Part shown: positions 20,678 to 29,068 of the stretch, piece after piece
Layout: each line of letters begins with the position of its first letter
Position numbering within the stretch: the first letter of the stretch is position 1
Assembly (NCBI RefSeq): GCF_019973735.1
Contig: NZ_AP024463.1
Span: 2,728,001-2,792,000, forward strand
Source of the DNA: Arachnia rubra
Lineage (GTDB): Bacteria > Actinomycetota > Actinomycetes > Propionibacteriales > Propionibacteriaceae
Direction of reading: 5' to 3'
Length of the DNA stretch: 64,000 nt
The notes under the pieces: generated by a model
Database searches by the model: none
Seen by the model: the letters and a program-made list of their open reading frames with translations, nothing else
Told to the model about the DNA's origin: nothing
Translations under genes and position numbers: made by a program

Positions 20678-21638
20678 GGCTCGCCGCTCTTCGCGAGATC
20701 AGTGCAGTGATAAGATCCTCTCGGCGAACATGGGTCTCACCTCGCATCAAAACGGTTTTGGCTGCTGTCTCTGCCGCTTTAACGAGTTCTGCGTGACTCA
20801 AGCCCACTGTGTATTCTCCAAGCTTCACCATGCTCGTACCCGCAGCGAGCGTCCCTAGACGTGCTTTCATCACAGCAGTTGCTTGCCTCGTATCGGGTAG
20901 CGTGTAGGTCAAGACAGCGTCAAAACGGCGAAACAACGCGTGATCCAAGATCGCTCGATGATTCGTCGCCGCCAGCACCAAAGACTCAGTACTCGCCTCT
21001 TCGAGAAAGACAAGGAAAGAATTGAGAATACGGCGGGCTTCGCCAACATCATTGCTACTACGGCCCGCACCAAGTGCATCAAATTCATCAAAAAGATAAA
21101 CCGCACGACGTTGATCAACAGCATCAAAAACGAGCCGTAGCTTACTAGCAGTCTCCCCCATGAATTTGCTCAGCAAACTATCTAAACGGACCGTTAGCAT
21201 CGGAATTTCGAGTTCAGCGGCCAGTACCGCCGCGGTCATTGTTTTACCTGTTCCTGGGGGACCCTCCAGGAGAAGACGGTGCGCAGGAGCAAACCCGTAG
21301 TCCAAGAGGTTCTTTCGTTGCCTCTGCTCCGCTAGTACCTGTTTAATCTGCGCTACTAGCTCGGCTGGTGCGACCAGCTGGCACAGCTTCACGCCCGGGT
21401 GCGTGGCTTCAACAAGTTCAGCCAGCTCTCCGCGTGGTTGCGCCAGCGTCGTAATCTTGCCTAGGGGCTGACGTTCGCGTGAAGCGTCCACCGCTTTCTT
21501 GATGTCGTTAGCGAGGACATGGTGCCCGGCCTTGGCTTCTCGTGCAGCGACCTGAAGCGCAACAGAGTAGAAGCTGGCGTCATCGCCAGCTGCGTGGCTG
21601 CGCACCATCGCGGCGATGTGCTGTCCTGTGCCAGCCAT
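20670..21638 (-). CDS. ietA: AAA ATPase of an IetAS-type system
   Basis: A 322-residue AAA protein with every core motif: Walker A GPPGTGKT (126-133), Walker B YLFDEFDAL (181-189), sensor Asn226 (AATNHRA) and the arginine-finger region FRRFD (236-240). A helical N-terminal region of about 110 residues precedes the ATPase core. The ATG at 21638 follows AGAAGAGGTG; a longer frame to 21728 lacks support. It is the first gene of a two-gene operon with the subtilisin-like protease. In the Ti-plasmid IetAS pair the ATPase counteracts the toxic protease; in defence it may sense infection and unleash it. That division of roles is known for the family and inferred here. Confidence 0.86.
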   Translation of the reverse strand: MAGTGQHIAAMVRSHAAGDDASFYSVALQVAAREAKAGHHVLANDIKKAVDASRERQPLGKITTLAQPRGELAELVEATHPGVKLCQLVAPAELVAQIKQVLAEQRQRKNLLDYGFAPAHRLLLEGPPGTGKTMTAAVLAAELEIPMLTVRLDSLLSKFMGETASKLRLVFDAVDQRRAVYLFDEFDALGAGRSSNDVGEARRILNSFLVFLEEASTESLVLAATNHRAILDHALFRRFDAVLTYTLPDTRQATAVMKARLGTLAAGTSMVKLGEYTVGLSHAELVKAAETAAKTVLMRGETHVRREDLITALISRRAASLG

Positions 21639-21791
21639 AGTGCACCTCTTCTTCGCTAGCAAGTACGTCAACTGTGGACACAAGCCTACTGGCCAAGAGA
21701 CGATGACAGGGAGTGGGCACGCATGCAATACGACTGGGGATGGAACCGGCGCGACCAGGAAACCCTGACAGGCAGTATCCGGTGTTCCGGT

Positions 21792-22730
21792 TTATCGTCG
21801 TCGGGTGGGTGTGGTGGTGGGGCGGCTATTACGGTCGGGGATGGTGACGACGTGGGCTTCGATCACATTCACCTCCAGCTGGGACGACAACTCAAGCTTG
21901 ATGGTGCCGGTTTGTCCCATCCCGGACCAGACAACAGTCCAATAACTAGTAGCCGTCACCGTATACGTGCCACGCTTGGGGTACTGGTAGCCGCAGAACG
22001 GTGATGCTTCATCCCGGGTTTTATTCGCTGGGTGTGGCACTCCCTTCCCACACATCTTGTGGTGGCCATCACCCATATCCCAGTCCAGGCGAGTGACGCT
22101 GGCGGTAGCGGTGACGCTGTAGCCGTCCTGGGACGCGGTCTTGACAATTGGTCCCCAGGTGTTAGGGGCGGGATCAGTGACCCACAGCCAGTTACGCCAC
22201 CCCACCAGAGTGTGCCGGCCGGGGAAGCCCTCAATCCGATCCGGCCACATCCCCATCCCCACCGGCCGCAACTCCATACGCTCCACCGCGATCTTCGCCA
22301 AAACCTCAGGATCCGGGGGCTGGGCTTCTTCTGGGCCGGGTTCCCAGTAACTATACGGGGAGTTCCCTGCGACATTACAGCTCATCACCACCCCACCACT
22401 GTGCCCGGTCCAGATCGGATCCGTTTTCGGCGGCTGCGGATCAGCCGGCCGGGCATAACACATACGCCCGGGATTCCACTGCCCACCATCAATACGGCAA
22501 GGAACCTCAGTCTTACCGTCATAGCTATAACACCTCTGCTCCCCCGACCCCCCAGAACCCTCAGACTGCGAACCACCAGACCCACCAGAACTCCCCGGAA
22601 CCCCCACCTCAAGCTCACAAACACCTTCTCTACCATTCCTGCCACAGCGGACATCAGCATGAGCCTGCTGAACCGGCAAACACGACAAGATCAGCAAGAA
22701 TGCCATCAAGAGACTGGACTGGATTTTCAT
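21792..22730 (-). CDS. Secreted PKD-like protein of unknown function
   Basis: A 312-residue exported protein. A Sec signal peptide (KIQSSLLMAFLLILSCLPVQQAHA) is followed by a Gly/Ser-rich linker (about 45-65), a Cys-containing region, and a PKD-like beta-sandwich near the end: LDWDMGDGHHKMCG, then SPFCGYQYPKRGTYTVTATSYW. Paired cysteines suggest disulfides outside the cell. It ends with a Thr/Arg tail (TTTPTRRR). I take the ATG at 22730, two bases past the stop of the lipoprotein gene; a GTG at 22739 would overlap it. The pair looks like an operon. Similar PKD proteins are common in actinobacteria and often mislabelled ATP/GTP-binding; I cannot assign a role. Confidence 0.75.
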   Translation of the reverse strand: MKIQSSLLMAFLLILSCLPVQQAHADVRCGRNGREGVCELEVGVPGSSGGSGGSQSEGSGGSGEQRCYSYDGKTEVPCRIDGGQWNPGRMCYARPADPQPPKTDPIWTGHSGGVVMSCNVAGNSPYSYWEPGPEEAQPPDPEVLAKIAVERMELRPVGMGMWPDRIEGFPGRHTLVGWRNWLWVTDPAPNTWGPIVKTASQDGYSVTATASVTRLDWDMGDGHHKMCGKGVPHPANKTRDEASPFCGYQYPKRGTYTVTATSYWTVVWSGMGQTGTIKLELSSQLEVNVIEAHVVTIPDRNSRPTTTPTRRR

Positions 22731-22732
22731 GA

Positions 22733-23356
22733 TCAGCACCCACCAACGACTTCATTCGTGGCATCACCCATCAACCACGCCGCCGCCGGTTTGACCACCT
22801 GCATATCCCACAACAGAAAACGCGGTCGCGTGGGATTAAGAACCTTCTCGCCAGTCTTCGAATCAACAAATTCTAGTTTTGTACCATCCGTACAAAACTG
22901 AATCATTATTACTTTTTGACCATCCACTTCAGTCGGCTCCGCAGCCCCTTTAATACTCACTCCAGTGAAACCAGTTTGCACCCAGCCTTTGCTGCGGTAC
23001 TCACCAACCTGCCGCGTATCGAGTATCTGGCTCTGCCCCGTAGTGATATCCGCCAATGGCTGAATCGAAGCATCCGGATTCGTGCTCACCTCATCAAGGA
23101 TCCGGAAATACTCAATCACCCGATCAGCAGCCTCCTGCTGCTCCGGACTGAACGTCTCCGACGGCTGCGGCGACACACTAGAAGGAGACGGACCAGGAAA
23201 CGCAGACGTCGTCACCATCGTCGGCGACGGCGATGCCACCGACGACCTACCGAAAGTTAAGGGACTCTTCGGAGCAGAAGACCCATCACCACCACACCCT
23301 GACACCATGACCATCACCGTCACAGCCGCAGCAATCCGCATACCCGACCGAACCAT
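22733..23356 (-). CDS. Lipoprotein of unknown function
   Basis: A 207-residue predicted lipoprotein: hydrophobic signal MRIAAAVTVMVMVSGC with lipobox VSGC, then a Ser/Pro/Thr-rich spacer (about 25-70) as in many surface lipoproteins, then a compact domain beginning FSPEQQEAADRVIEYFRILDEV. That helix plus the following beta region (VSIKGAAEPTEVDGQKVIMIQFC) resembles small NTF2-like folds, but the similarity is weak. GGAGGTG precedes the ATG at 23356. It is upstream of the PKD-like secreted protein, nearly overlapping, so the two probably act together at the cell surface. Confidence 0.78.
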   Translation of the reverse strand: MVRSGMRIAAAVTVMVMVSGCGGDGSSAPKSPLTFGRSSVASPSPTMVTTSAFPGPSPSSVSPQPSETFSPEQQEAADRVIEYFRILDEVSTNPDASIQPLADITTGQSQILDTRQVGEYRSKGWVQTGFTGVSIKGAAEPTEVDGQKVIMIQFCTDGTKLEFVDSKTGEKVLNPTRPRFLLWDMQVVKPAAAWLMGDATNEVVGGC

Positions 23357-23525
23357 CACCCACACCTCCATTGGTGCACCACAACTCATCCCACCCCCGA
23401 AATAGGGGCCGTGGGAATGATCCTAAACACAAACCACCCACCACGGCAGAGGTTTCGGGAAAGAGATTGCAGGAAATCGTCAGGGCATCCGCGGGCTTTG
23501 GTGACCCCAGCGGCCTACGGACCTA

Positions 23526-24578
23526 TCAGTCAGCGGCCGCAGGAGGCTGCTCGTCGTCCACGGCGACCGGCTCTGAGGCACGATCAGTTGCCCGCCGCGC
23601 TGAACGTCGGGGAGCGCGCCGCTGGTCTTTCTTGCTGAGGTCGCGGCGTAGTTCCGGCGGCAGGGCAAAGGTCAGGTTCTCCTCGATGAGGCGTTCCTCG
23701 TCAGCCTGCGGGAAGCCGCGGTCCGCCAGGATGACGAGCACACCCTGCACCAGCTCGTCGGGAACCGACGCACCGGAGGTGACCCCGATCGTGGAGATCC
23801 CCTCAAGCCACTCGTCCTGGATCTCCTCCGGGTAGTCGATGCGCTCGGACCGTTTCGCCCCGGCCTCGCGCGCCACCTCCACCAGGCGCACCGAGTTCGA
23901 CGAGTTCCGCGACCCGACCACGATCATCAGGTCGCAGTGCGGGGCGATCTGCTTGACCGCCTGCTGCCGGTTCTGGGTGGCGTAGCAGATGTCGTCGGAC
24001 GGCGGGCTCACCAGCAGCGGGAACTTCTGCCGCAGCCTGGAGACGGTCTCCAGGGTCTCGTCGACGCTGAGCGTGGTCTGCGACAGCCAGACGAGGGGCT
24101 TGTCGGTGGGAAGTTCGAGGTCGTCGACGTCGTCGGGCCGCTGGACGAGGGTGGTGCGCTCCGGCGCCTCCCCCATGGTGCCCTCCACCTCCTCGTGACC
24201 GGCGTGCCCGATCAGGAGGATGTCGGTGTCCTGGGCGGCGAACCGCTTGGCCTCGCGATGCACCTTCGTCACGAGCGGGCAGGTGGCGTCGATGGTCCGC
24301 AGCTCACGGCGCGCCGCCTCCTCACGGACCGCCGGCGAGACCCCGTGCGCGGAGAACACCACCAGGGCGTCGGCGGGCACCTTGTCCAGCTCGTCGACGA
24401 AGATCGCGCCGCGCTCCTCCAGGGTGGAGACGACGTGCTTGTTGTGCACGATCTGCTTGCGCACATACACGGGCGGGCCGTAGGTCTCAAGGGCCTTCTC
24501 CACGGTGGCGACAGCGCGGTCCACGCCCGCGCAGTAGCCGCGTGGCGCAGCGACGATGACCCGCTTGGTGATGCTCAT
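23526..24578 (-). CDS. ispH: 4-hydroxy-3-methylbut-2-enyl diphosphate reductase
   Basis: A 350-residue iron-sulfur enzyme that makes IPP and DMAPP from HMBPP, the last step of the MEP isoprenoid pathway. The three cluster-binding cysteines are in [21 protein letters not shown] and [11 protein letters not shown]; the catalytic region [17 protein letters not shown] and [10 protein letters not shown] follow. A disordered basic/acidic tail (about 315-350) is longer than in E. coli but common in actinobacteria. I chose ATG 24578, four residues before [13 protein letters not shown]. The cis-prenyltransferase at 29069-29869 uses its products. Confidence 0.96.
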   Translation of the reverse strand: MSITKRVIVAAPRGYCAGVDRAVATVEKALETYGPPVYVRKQIVHNKHVVSTLEERGAIFVDELDKVPADALVVFSAHGVSPAVREEAARRELRTIDATCPLVTKVHREAKRFAAQDTDILLIGHAGHEEVEGTMGEAPERTTLVQRPDDVDDLELPTDKPLVWLSQTTLSVDETLETVSRLRQKFPLLVSPPSDDICYATQNRQQAVKQIAPHCDLMIVVGSRNSSNSVRLVEVAREAGAKRSERIDYPEEIQDEWLEGISTIGVTSGASVPDELVQGVLVILADRGFPQADEERLIEENLTFALPPELRRDLSKKDQRRAPRRSARRATDRASEPVAVDDEQPPAAAD

Positions 24579-24631
24579 GCGGGCCAGTGTACGAGTTGAA
24601 CACCAATCCACGGCCTCCATTCACCCACCGG

Positions 24632-25480
24632 TCAGGAGGTCAGCACCCCCGCTATGAGGATCGCGAGCAGCACCAGCGTGGCGATCATCTCGGTGTAACC
24701 GAGCTGTTTGGTGGTCACCTTCCGTCCGCGCATCACCCCGAGCGACGGCACCAGCCACGCCCGCAGAGTGCAGATCCCGAAGAACCCCACCAGCCACCAG
24801 CGGGGCAGGCCGAAACCGGCGACGGCGAACAGCACCGTGCAGGCCGCATGCCAGGAGACAGAGTAGACGATGTACGCCACATGCCCGCGTTCCCGGACGT
24901 TGGTCTTGACGTAGAAGACAGTGCCGAAGAAATACCCGAAACACGCCAGCGAAATCCCCAGCAGCACCGGCAGGCCGCCGAGGCTCAGCGGCCCCTCCGA
25001 ACCGAGCACCAGCGGCAGCGCGCAGGCGGCCAGCACCGTCACAAGCCCCGACAGCATCGAGCGTTCCCGCCGCCGCCACGCCTCCCACAGCCCGATCCCG
25101 GTCAGCGGACCGAACACCAGCCCCCACGCCCACCAGGACGGCATCAAGATCAGCAGCAGGACCCCCAGCACGACGGTGATCATGCTGTAGGTGACGACGG
25201 CGCGGCGGTAGCGGGGCTTGAAAGCCGACTTCAGCCACGTTGCCGCCGCGAAGAAAGCGAAGTAGCCGATCACCCAGACCGGAGCCAACAGCACCAGCGC
25301 CCAGGAGAACCGGCCGGCACCGATGGCCCAGACCAGACCGGTCAGGTAGGGCATCACCAGCATCGCCCAGGCTCCGTGGTGGTTAGGCACCCAGCCCTGC
25401 GAATGCCTGGAGCCTCTCGTCCTGTTCACAGGAGGATAGTAGGCCAGCCCCGGCACGAGGACGATGGCGGGTTGGAACAC
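24632..25480 (-). CDS. YwiC-like integral membrane protein
   Basis: About 282 residues with roughly eight hydrophobic helices. The motif WVPNHHGAWAMLVMPYLTG near the N-terminus is the hallmark of the YwiC-like family, whose biochemical role is not known. It continues with FFAAATWLKSAFKPRYRRAVVTYS and several Trp/Leu-rich helices. The start is uncertain: GTG 25480 gives a 28-residue extension before the motif, while a GTG about 17 codons later would be shorter; neither has a strong ribosome-binding site. It follows a small membrane-protein gene on the same strand. Confidence 0.8.
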   Translation of the reverse strand: MFQPAIVLVPGLAYYPPVNRTRGSRHSQGWVPNHHGAWAMLVMPYLTGLVWAIGAGRFSWALVLLAPVWVIGYFAFFAAATWLKSAFKPRYRRAVVTYSMITVVLGVLLLILMPSWWAWGLVFGPLTGIGLWEAWRRRERSMLSGLVTVLAACALPLVLGSEGPLSLGGLPVLLGISLACFGYFFGTVFYVKTNVRERGHVAYIVYSVSWHAACTVLFAVAGFGLPRWWLVGFFGICTLRAWLVPSLGVMRGRKVTTKQLGYTEMIATLVLLAILIAGVLTS

Positions 25481-25534
25481 AACAGCCGGGCACCCGCCAC
25501 AGCACAGTTTCTCGGCGGGCCAGGCTGGCTGGGG

Positions 25535-25912
25535 TCAGCGTTGCTGAGTGAATGCCCCGAAGGCAGCTGCCACATTGATGCCGAGGATACAGGCCCAGGC
25601 CACCAGGCCCATGAAGAAACCTCCTATGGAGAGCGAGATCGCGGTCAGCGGCACCGCCAGGACCATCGAGACGATCGCGAGTGCCATCGGGCTGTAGGAA
25701 CGGTTCCGGCGGTCGCTGCGCGCCTGCTGCGACGGGGTGAGGCTCCCGCGGGGGAACCTGCCGTCCGGGGCCTGGGCCTGCTGGCGCCGGATCTCGGCCA
25801 CCACCTTTGAGGCGAACGACTCGACGAGCTCGGGCTCCAGCTGCTCCCCAAGCTCCTTGCGGGCCGAGAGGGCGGCTTCGAATTCGGACTTGTCGAGAGG
25901 TGGCTGCGTCAT
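25535..25912 (-). CDS. Hypothetical membrane protein, two transmembrane helices
   Basis: A 125-residue protein with a charged N-terminal half (KSEFEAALSARKELGEQLEPELVESFASKVVAEI), which is helical and resembles the N-terminus of many small actinobacterial membrane proteins. Two helices follow: MALAIVSMVLAVPLTAISLSI and GGFFMGLVAWACILGINVAA. No known domain is recognised. It is divergent from xseA with a 53-bp gap and lies upstream of the YwiC-like gene on the same strand. Confidence 0.7.
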   Translation of the reverse strand: MTQPPLDKSEFEAALSARKELGEQLEPELVESFASKVVAEIRRQQAQAPDGRFPRGSLTPSQQARSDRRNRSYSPMALAIVSMVLAVPLTAISLSIGGFFMGLVAWACILGINVAAAFGAFTQQR

Positions 25913-25965
25913 GGTCCCAAGCGTAGCTTCCGGGATTCACGGGAAGCATCGGTAGGCTCCCTGAC

Positions 25966-27183
25966 ATGACCCTGACGAGTTCTCCAGACAGGCCGCAGCC
26001 GCTGGCGCGCATCGTCGGAGCCGTCGCGGACTGGGTCGGCAGGCTGGGCGAGATCTGGGTGGAGGCGCAGGTCATCGAGATCAAACGCCGCGCCGCACCC
26101 ACCCAGTTCCTCACCCTGCGGGACCGTTTCGCCGACGTCTCCTGTTCGGTGACCACGTCGGCCTTCGTACTGGACTCGGCAGGCCCGCTGCCAGAGGGGT
26201 CGCAGGTTAGGGCGCGCCTGAAACCACGGGTGTGGGAGCCGAACGCGTCGCTCAGTTTCGAATGCCTGGAGCTGCAGGTCGCGGGGACCGGAAGACTCCT
26301 GGCGGAGTTGGACGCGCGCCGCCGCAAGCTCCAGGCCGAGGGACTGTTCGACGCACACCGGAAGAAGCGCCTGCCGCTGCTGCCCCGCCGCATCGGCCTG
26401 ATCACGGGCAAGGACTCCGACGCTGAGCACGACGTGCTGCGCAACGTCTCCCGCCGCTGGCCCGCGCGTTTCACGGTGGCGCACTCGCTGGTGCAGGGAC
26501 CGACTGCCGCCGCGTCGGTGATGCAGGCGCTCCACAGCCTCGACGACGACCCTGAGGTGGACGTCATCGTCATCGCCCGCGGCGGCGGTGCGCTGGAGGA
26601 CCTGCTGCCGTTCTCCGACGAGGGCCTGGTGCGGGCCGTCTCCGCCTGCCGCACCCCGGTGGTCTCGGCCATCGGGCACGAGTCCGACACCCCGCTGCTG
26701 GACTTCGTCGCCGACCTGCGCGCCTCCACCCCAACCGATGCGGCATCGCGCGTCGTCCCCGACTTCACCGCCGAGCAGGATCTCATCGCCGCCGCCCGGA
26801 CCCGTCTCACCGCGGCCATCACGGCCCGGCTCGGCCAGGCCGCGCAGGAACTCGCGGAGCTGCGGCGGCGTCCCGTCCTGGCGAGCCCCGCCGCAGCACT
26901 AGAGGGGCACCGCGACCGCCTGGCGCTGCTGCGCCACCGGCTCCACAGCGCCGTCGAACGCCAGCTCACCAGCCGGCAGGCCGAGCTGGCGTCCCAGCTG
27001 TCCACCGTCCGGGCGTTGTCCCCCGCCGCCACGCTGCAACGCGGCTACGCGCTGCTGACCGACGGCGACCGCACCATCTCCAGCGTCGCCGACGCCCCCG
27101 CCGGGGGCACCCTCACCGCGCACCTGGCCGACGGCGACCTCACCCTCACCACGCAGGCCAGCCACCCGAAGGAGCCTCGATGA
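25966..27183 (+). CDS. xseA: Exodeoxyribonuclease VII large subunit
   Basis: A 405-residue subunit of the single-strand-specific exonuclease VII. It has an N-terminal OB fold (IWVEAQVIEIKRRAAPTQFL), the catalytic core with RIGLITGKDSDAEHD, then IVIARGGGALEDLLPFSDEG and SAIGHESDTPLLDFVADLRASTP, and a C-terminal helical coil (AAQELAELRRRP onward). Typical length is 400-450. The xseB start overlaps its stop by four bases, so the subunits are translationally coupled. It works in repair and recombination by degrading DNA ends to oligonucleotides. Confidence 0.95.
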   Translation: MTLTSSPDRPQPLARIVGAVADWVGRLGEIWVEAQVIEIKRRAAPTQFLTLRDRFADVSCSVTTSAFVLDSAGPLPEGSQVRARLKPRVWEPNASLSFECLELQVAGTGRLLAELDARRRKLQAEGLFDAHRKKRLPLLPRRIGLITGKDSDAEHDVLRNVSRRWPARFTVAHSLVQGPTAAASVMQALHSLDDDPEVDVIVIARGGGALEDLLPFSDEGLVRAVSACRTPVVSAIGHESDTPLLDFVADLRASTPTDAASRVVPDFTAEQDLIAAARTRLTAAITARLGQAAQELAELRRRPVLASPAAALEGHRDRLALLRHRLHSAVERQLTSRQAELASQLSTVRALSPAATLQRGYALLTDGDRTISSVADAPAGGTLTAHLADGDLTLTTQASHPKEPR

Positions 27184-27392
27184 CCAAGAGCAAGAAACCG
27201 TCCTACGAACAGGCCCGCGATGAGCTGGCCGAGACCGTCGCCAAACTGGAGTCGGGAGGCGCGACGCTGGCAGAGTCGATGGCGCTGTGGAAGCGCGGGG
27301 AGGAACTCGCCGCCATCTGCCAGGCCCATCTCGACGAGGCGAAGGCCGAGGTGGAGAAAGCTGGGGTGGAGACGCAGGCAGCCAAGGAGTGA
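27180..27392 (+). CDS. xseB: Exodeoxyribonuclease VII small subunit
   Basis: A 70-residue helical protein matching XseB: SYEQARDELAETVAKLESG, then LAESMALWKRGEELAAICQAHLDEAKAEVEK. Several copies bind the coiled coil of each XseA. The start ATG overlaps the xseA stop (ATGA). Length is normal. Confidence 0.95.
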   Translation: MTKSKKPSYEQARDELAETVAKLESGGATLAESMALWKRGEELAAICQAHLDEAKAEVEKAGVETQAAKE

Positions 27393-27478
27393 AAGGCCCG
27401 GGCGAATCCCTTCACTGCTGATCCTGGGATGATCCTGGGAGTGTTGCAGGCCTTCCGGCAGAGGTCGGTTACGCGACA

Positions 27479-28153
27479 ATGGGTTTCGTGGACTTCTTCG
27501 GCTGGCTGATGACCATCTGGGATGTGGCGTCGCTCCGGGTAATCGAGGACCCCTCCCTGGGGCTGCCCGATCTACTGACCTCCGGCCTGATCGCGCTGGT
27601 GGCCGGGATCTCCACCCTGCTCGGGCACTGCGCCATCCTGTTCATCAACCGGGTGCGGGGCCTGAGGTTCGTGGCGGTGCTGATCGTCGGCGGCCTCTTC
27701 CTGACGCTGCTCTACACCATCCAGGCGCTCATCCTGTGGGTTGTCGCGGGACCCATCACCCAGCATCGCCTGCACCTGGCCGAGCTCGTCTCGGTGACGC
27801 TGTCCTCCACCGCTCCCCTGGCCTATGGATTCCTCGTGTTCATCCCCTACCTCGGGGGGCTGATCGGCCGCATCCTGCAGGGCTGGAGCGCAGTGTGCCT
27901 GTGGCTGCTGGTGATGGCTGCGATGGACACCACCTGGTGGCAGGCCCTGATCGCGACCGGCCTGGCCTGGGTGATCATGCAGCTCGCCTCGCGGCTGCTC
28001 GGACGTCCTGCCGGTCTCCTCGCCGGGAAGGTGTGGACCCTGGTGACGGGCCACCCGACGATGCTCGACCCGAAGGATGTGCTGGCCGGGACGCCCTTCG
28101 TCCCCGTCGGACGGGCGGCAGCCGTATCCACCGAGCCGAGGCCCGCCCGATGA
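27479..28153 (+). CDS. Hypothetical integral membrane protein
   Basis: A 224-residue protein with about five or six hydrophobic helices, including LLTSGLIALVAGISTLLGHCAILF, VAVLIVGGLFLTLLYTIQALILWVV and the later SAVCLWLLVMAAMDTTWWQALIA. A Yip1-like arrangement is possible but I cannot confirm it. The stop overlaps the start of the next gene by four bases (ATGA), so the two products probably act together. The last 30 residues are hydrophilic and likely cytoplasmic. Confidence 0.72.
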   Translation: MGFVDFFGWLMTIWDVASLRVIEDPSLGLPDLLTSGLIALVAGISTLLGHCAILFINRVRGLRFVAVLIVGGLFLTLLYTIQALILWVVAGPITQHRLHLAELVSVTLSSTAPLAYGFLVFIPYLGGLIGRILQGWSAVCLWLLVMAAMDTTWWQALIATGLAWVIMQLASRLLGRPAGLLAGKVWTLVTGHPTMLDPKDVLAGTPFVPVGRAAAVSTEPRPAR

Positions 28154-29055
28154 TCCTGGTCCTGCTGCAGGTGACGCTGCTGGTGATCCTGGCCCTGGCT
28201 CTGCTGGCGCCCCTGGAATCCCTCGAATGGTGGTCCCGCCGCCACCCGGCGCCGTCGCTGCCACCGCCTGCCGCCGGGCAGGCCCCCGCCGCGGGGATCC
28301 GGAGGTTCGCCGTCTACCTGTCAGGCATCGCGGTCATCGACGGCGCGTCGATCTCCCGCCGCGAGCACGCGATGCTGGAGGAGGTGCGTCGGCGTGTTCC
28401 CGACGTGGTGATCACCGAGGACGTCTTCCCCTACGCGATGGAGAACCGCGGCCTGCCGCAGCGCGCCACCGCCTGGCTGTGGCGCCGCCTGGACCGGGCG
28501 CGCCGCCGGTTCCGGTGGTGGCCAGCGCCGTTCCTGATCAACCTGCGCAACATCATGCAGGTGCTGGTCTCCGCCGACCCGCGGTACGGCGGCACCTACA
28601 ACTTCGGGGTCGCGTGCGTGGTGTGGCGGTCCCTCCTGAACGCCGGCTACGACCCCGCCCATCCGGTGCCCGTGACGCTGATCGGCTACTCGGGCGGGGC
28701 GCAGATCGCCTGCGGCGTCGCACGGTTCATCGCCGCCCAGGGCATCGAGGTGGATGTCGTCTCCATCGGCGGGGTGTACGCCGACGACCCGGGCCTGGAC
28801 CACATCAGGTCGCTGACCCACCTCAAAGGCAGCCGCGACCGCGTCCAGGGCCTCGGCACCCTAGCCTTCCCCGGCCGCTGGGTCACAGCCCCGCTGTCCT
28901 CCTACGGCCGCGCCGTCCGCGACGGCCGCATCCACACCGTCGGCATGGGGCCGGTCCACCACAGCGGCTACTTCTCCCGGCACCCCACCCTCCCCGACGG
29001 CCGCACCCCCAAGGAGGCGACGGTGGAGCAGCTCGTCGAGGCGCTGAGATGGTGA
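28150..29055 (+). CDS. Membrane-anchored protein with a GxSxG hydrolase-like motif
   Basis: A 301-residue protein: an N-terminal anchor (LVLLQVTLLVILALALLAPL), then a soluble domain. LIGYSGGAQIACGVARFIA carries a GxSxG nucleophile-elbow pattern of alpha/beta hydrolases; VSIGGVYADDPG follows and a late His region (GMGPVHHSGYFSRHPTL) could supply the catalytic His. I chose ATG 28150, which overlaps the stop of the preceding membrane-protein gene; longer frames upstream lie antiparallel to coding sequence. The substrate is unknown; proximity to isoprenoid genes suggests a lipid-related role but that is only inference. Confidence 0.75.
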   Translation: MILVLLQVTLLVILALALLAPLESLEWWSRRHPAPSLPPPAAGQAPAAGIRRFAVYLSGIAVIDGASISRREHAMLEEVRRRVPDVVITEDVFPYAMENRGLPQRATAWLWRRLDRARRRFRWWPAPFLINLRNIMQVLVSADPRYGGTYNFGVACVVWRSLLNAGYDPAHPVPVTLIGYSGGAQIACGVARFIAAQGIEVDVVSIGGVYADDPGLDHIRSLTHLKGSRDRVQGLGTLAFPGRWVTAPLSSYGRAVRDGRIHTVGMGPVHHSGYFSRHPTLPDGRTPKEATVEQLVEALRW

Positions 29056-29068
29056 CCCCGGCCGCAGG

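Noticed and set aside
25383..27032. 549-codon frame antisense to xseA
   Set aside because: Shadow of xseA: Ser/Arg-rich low-complexity product.
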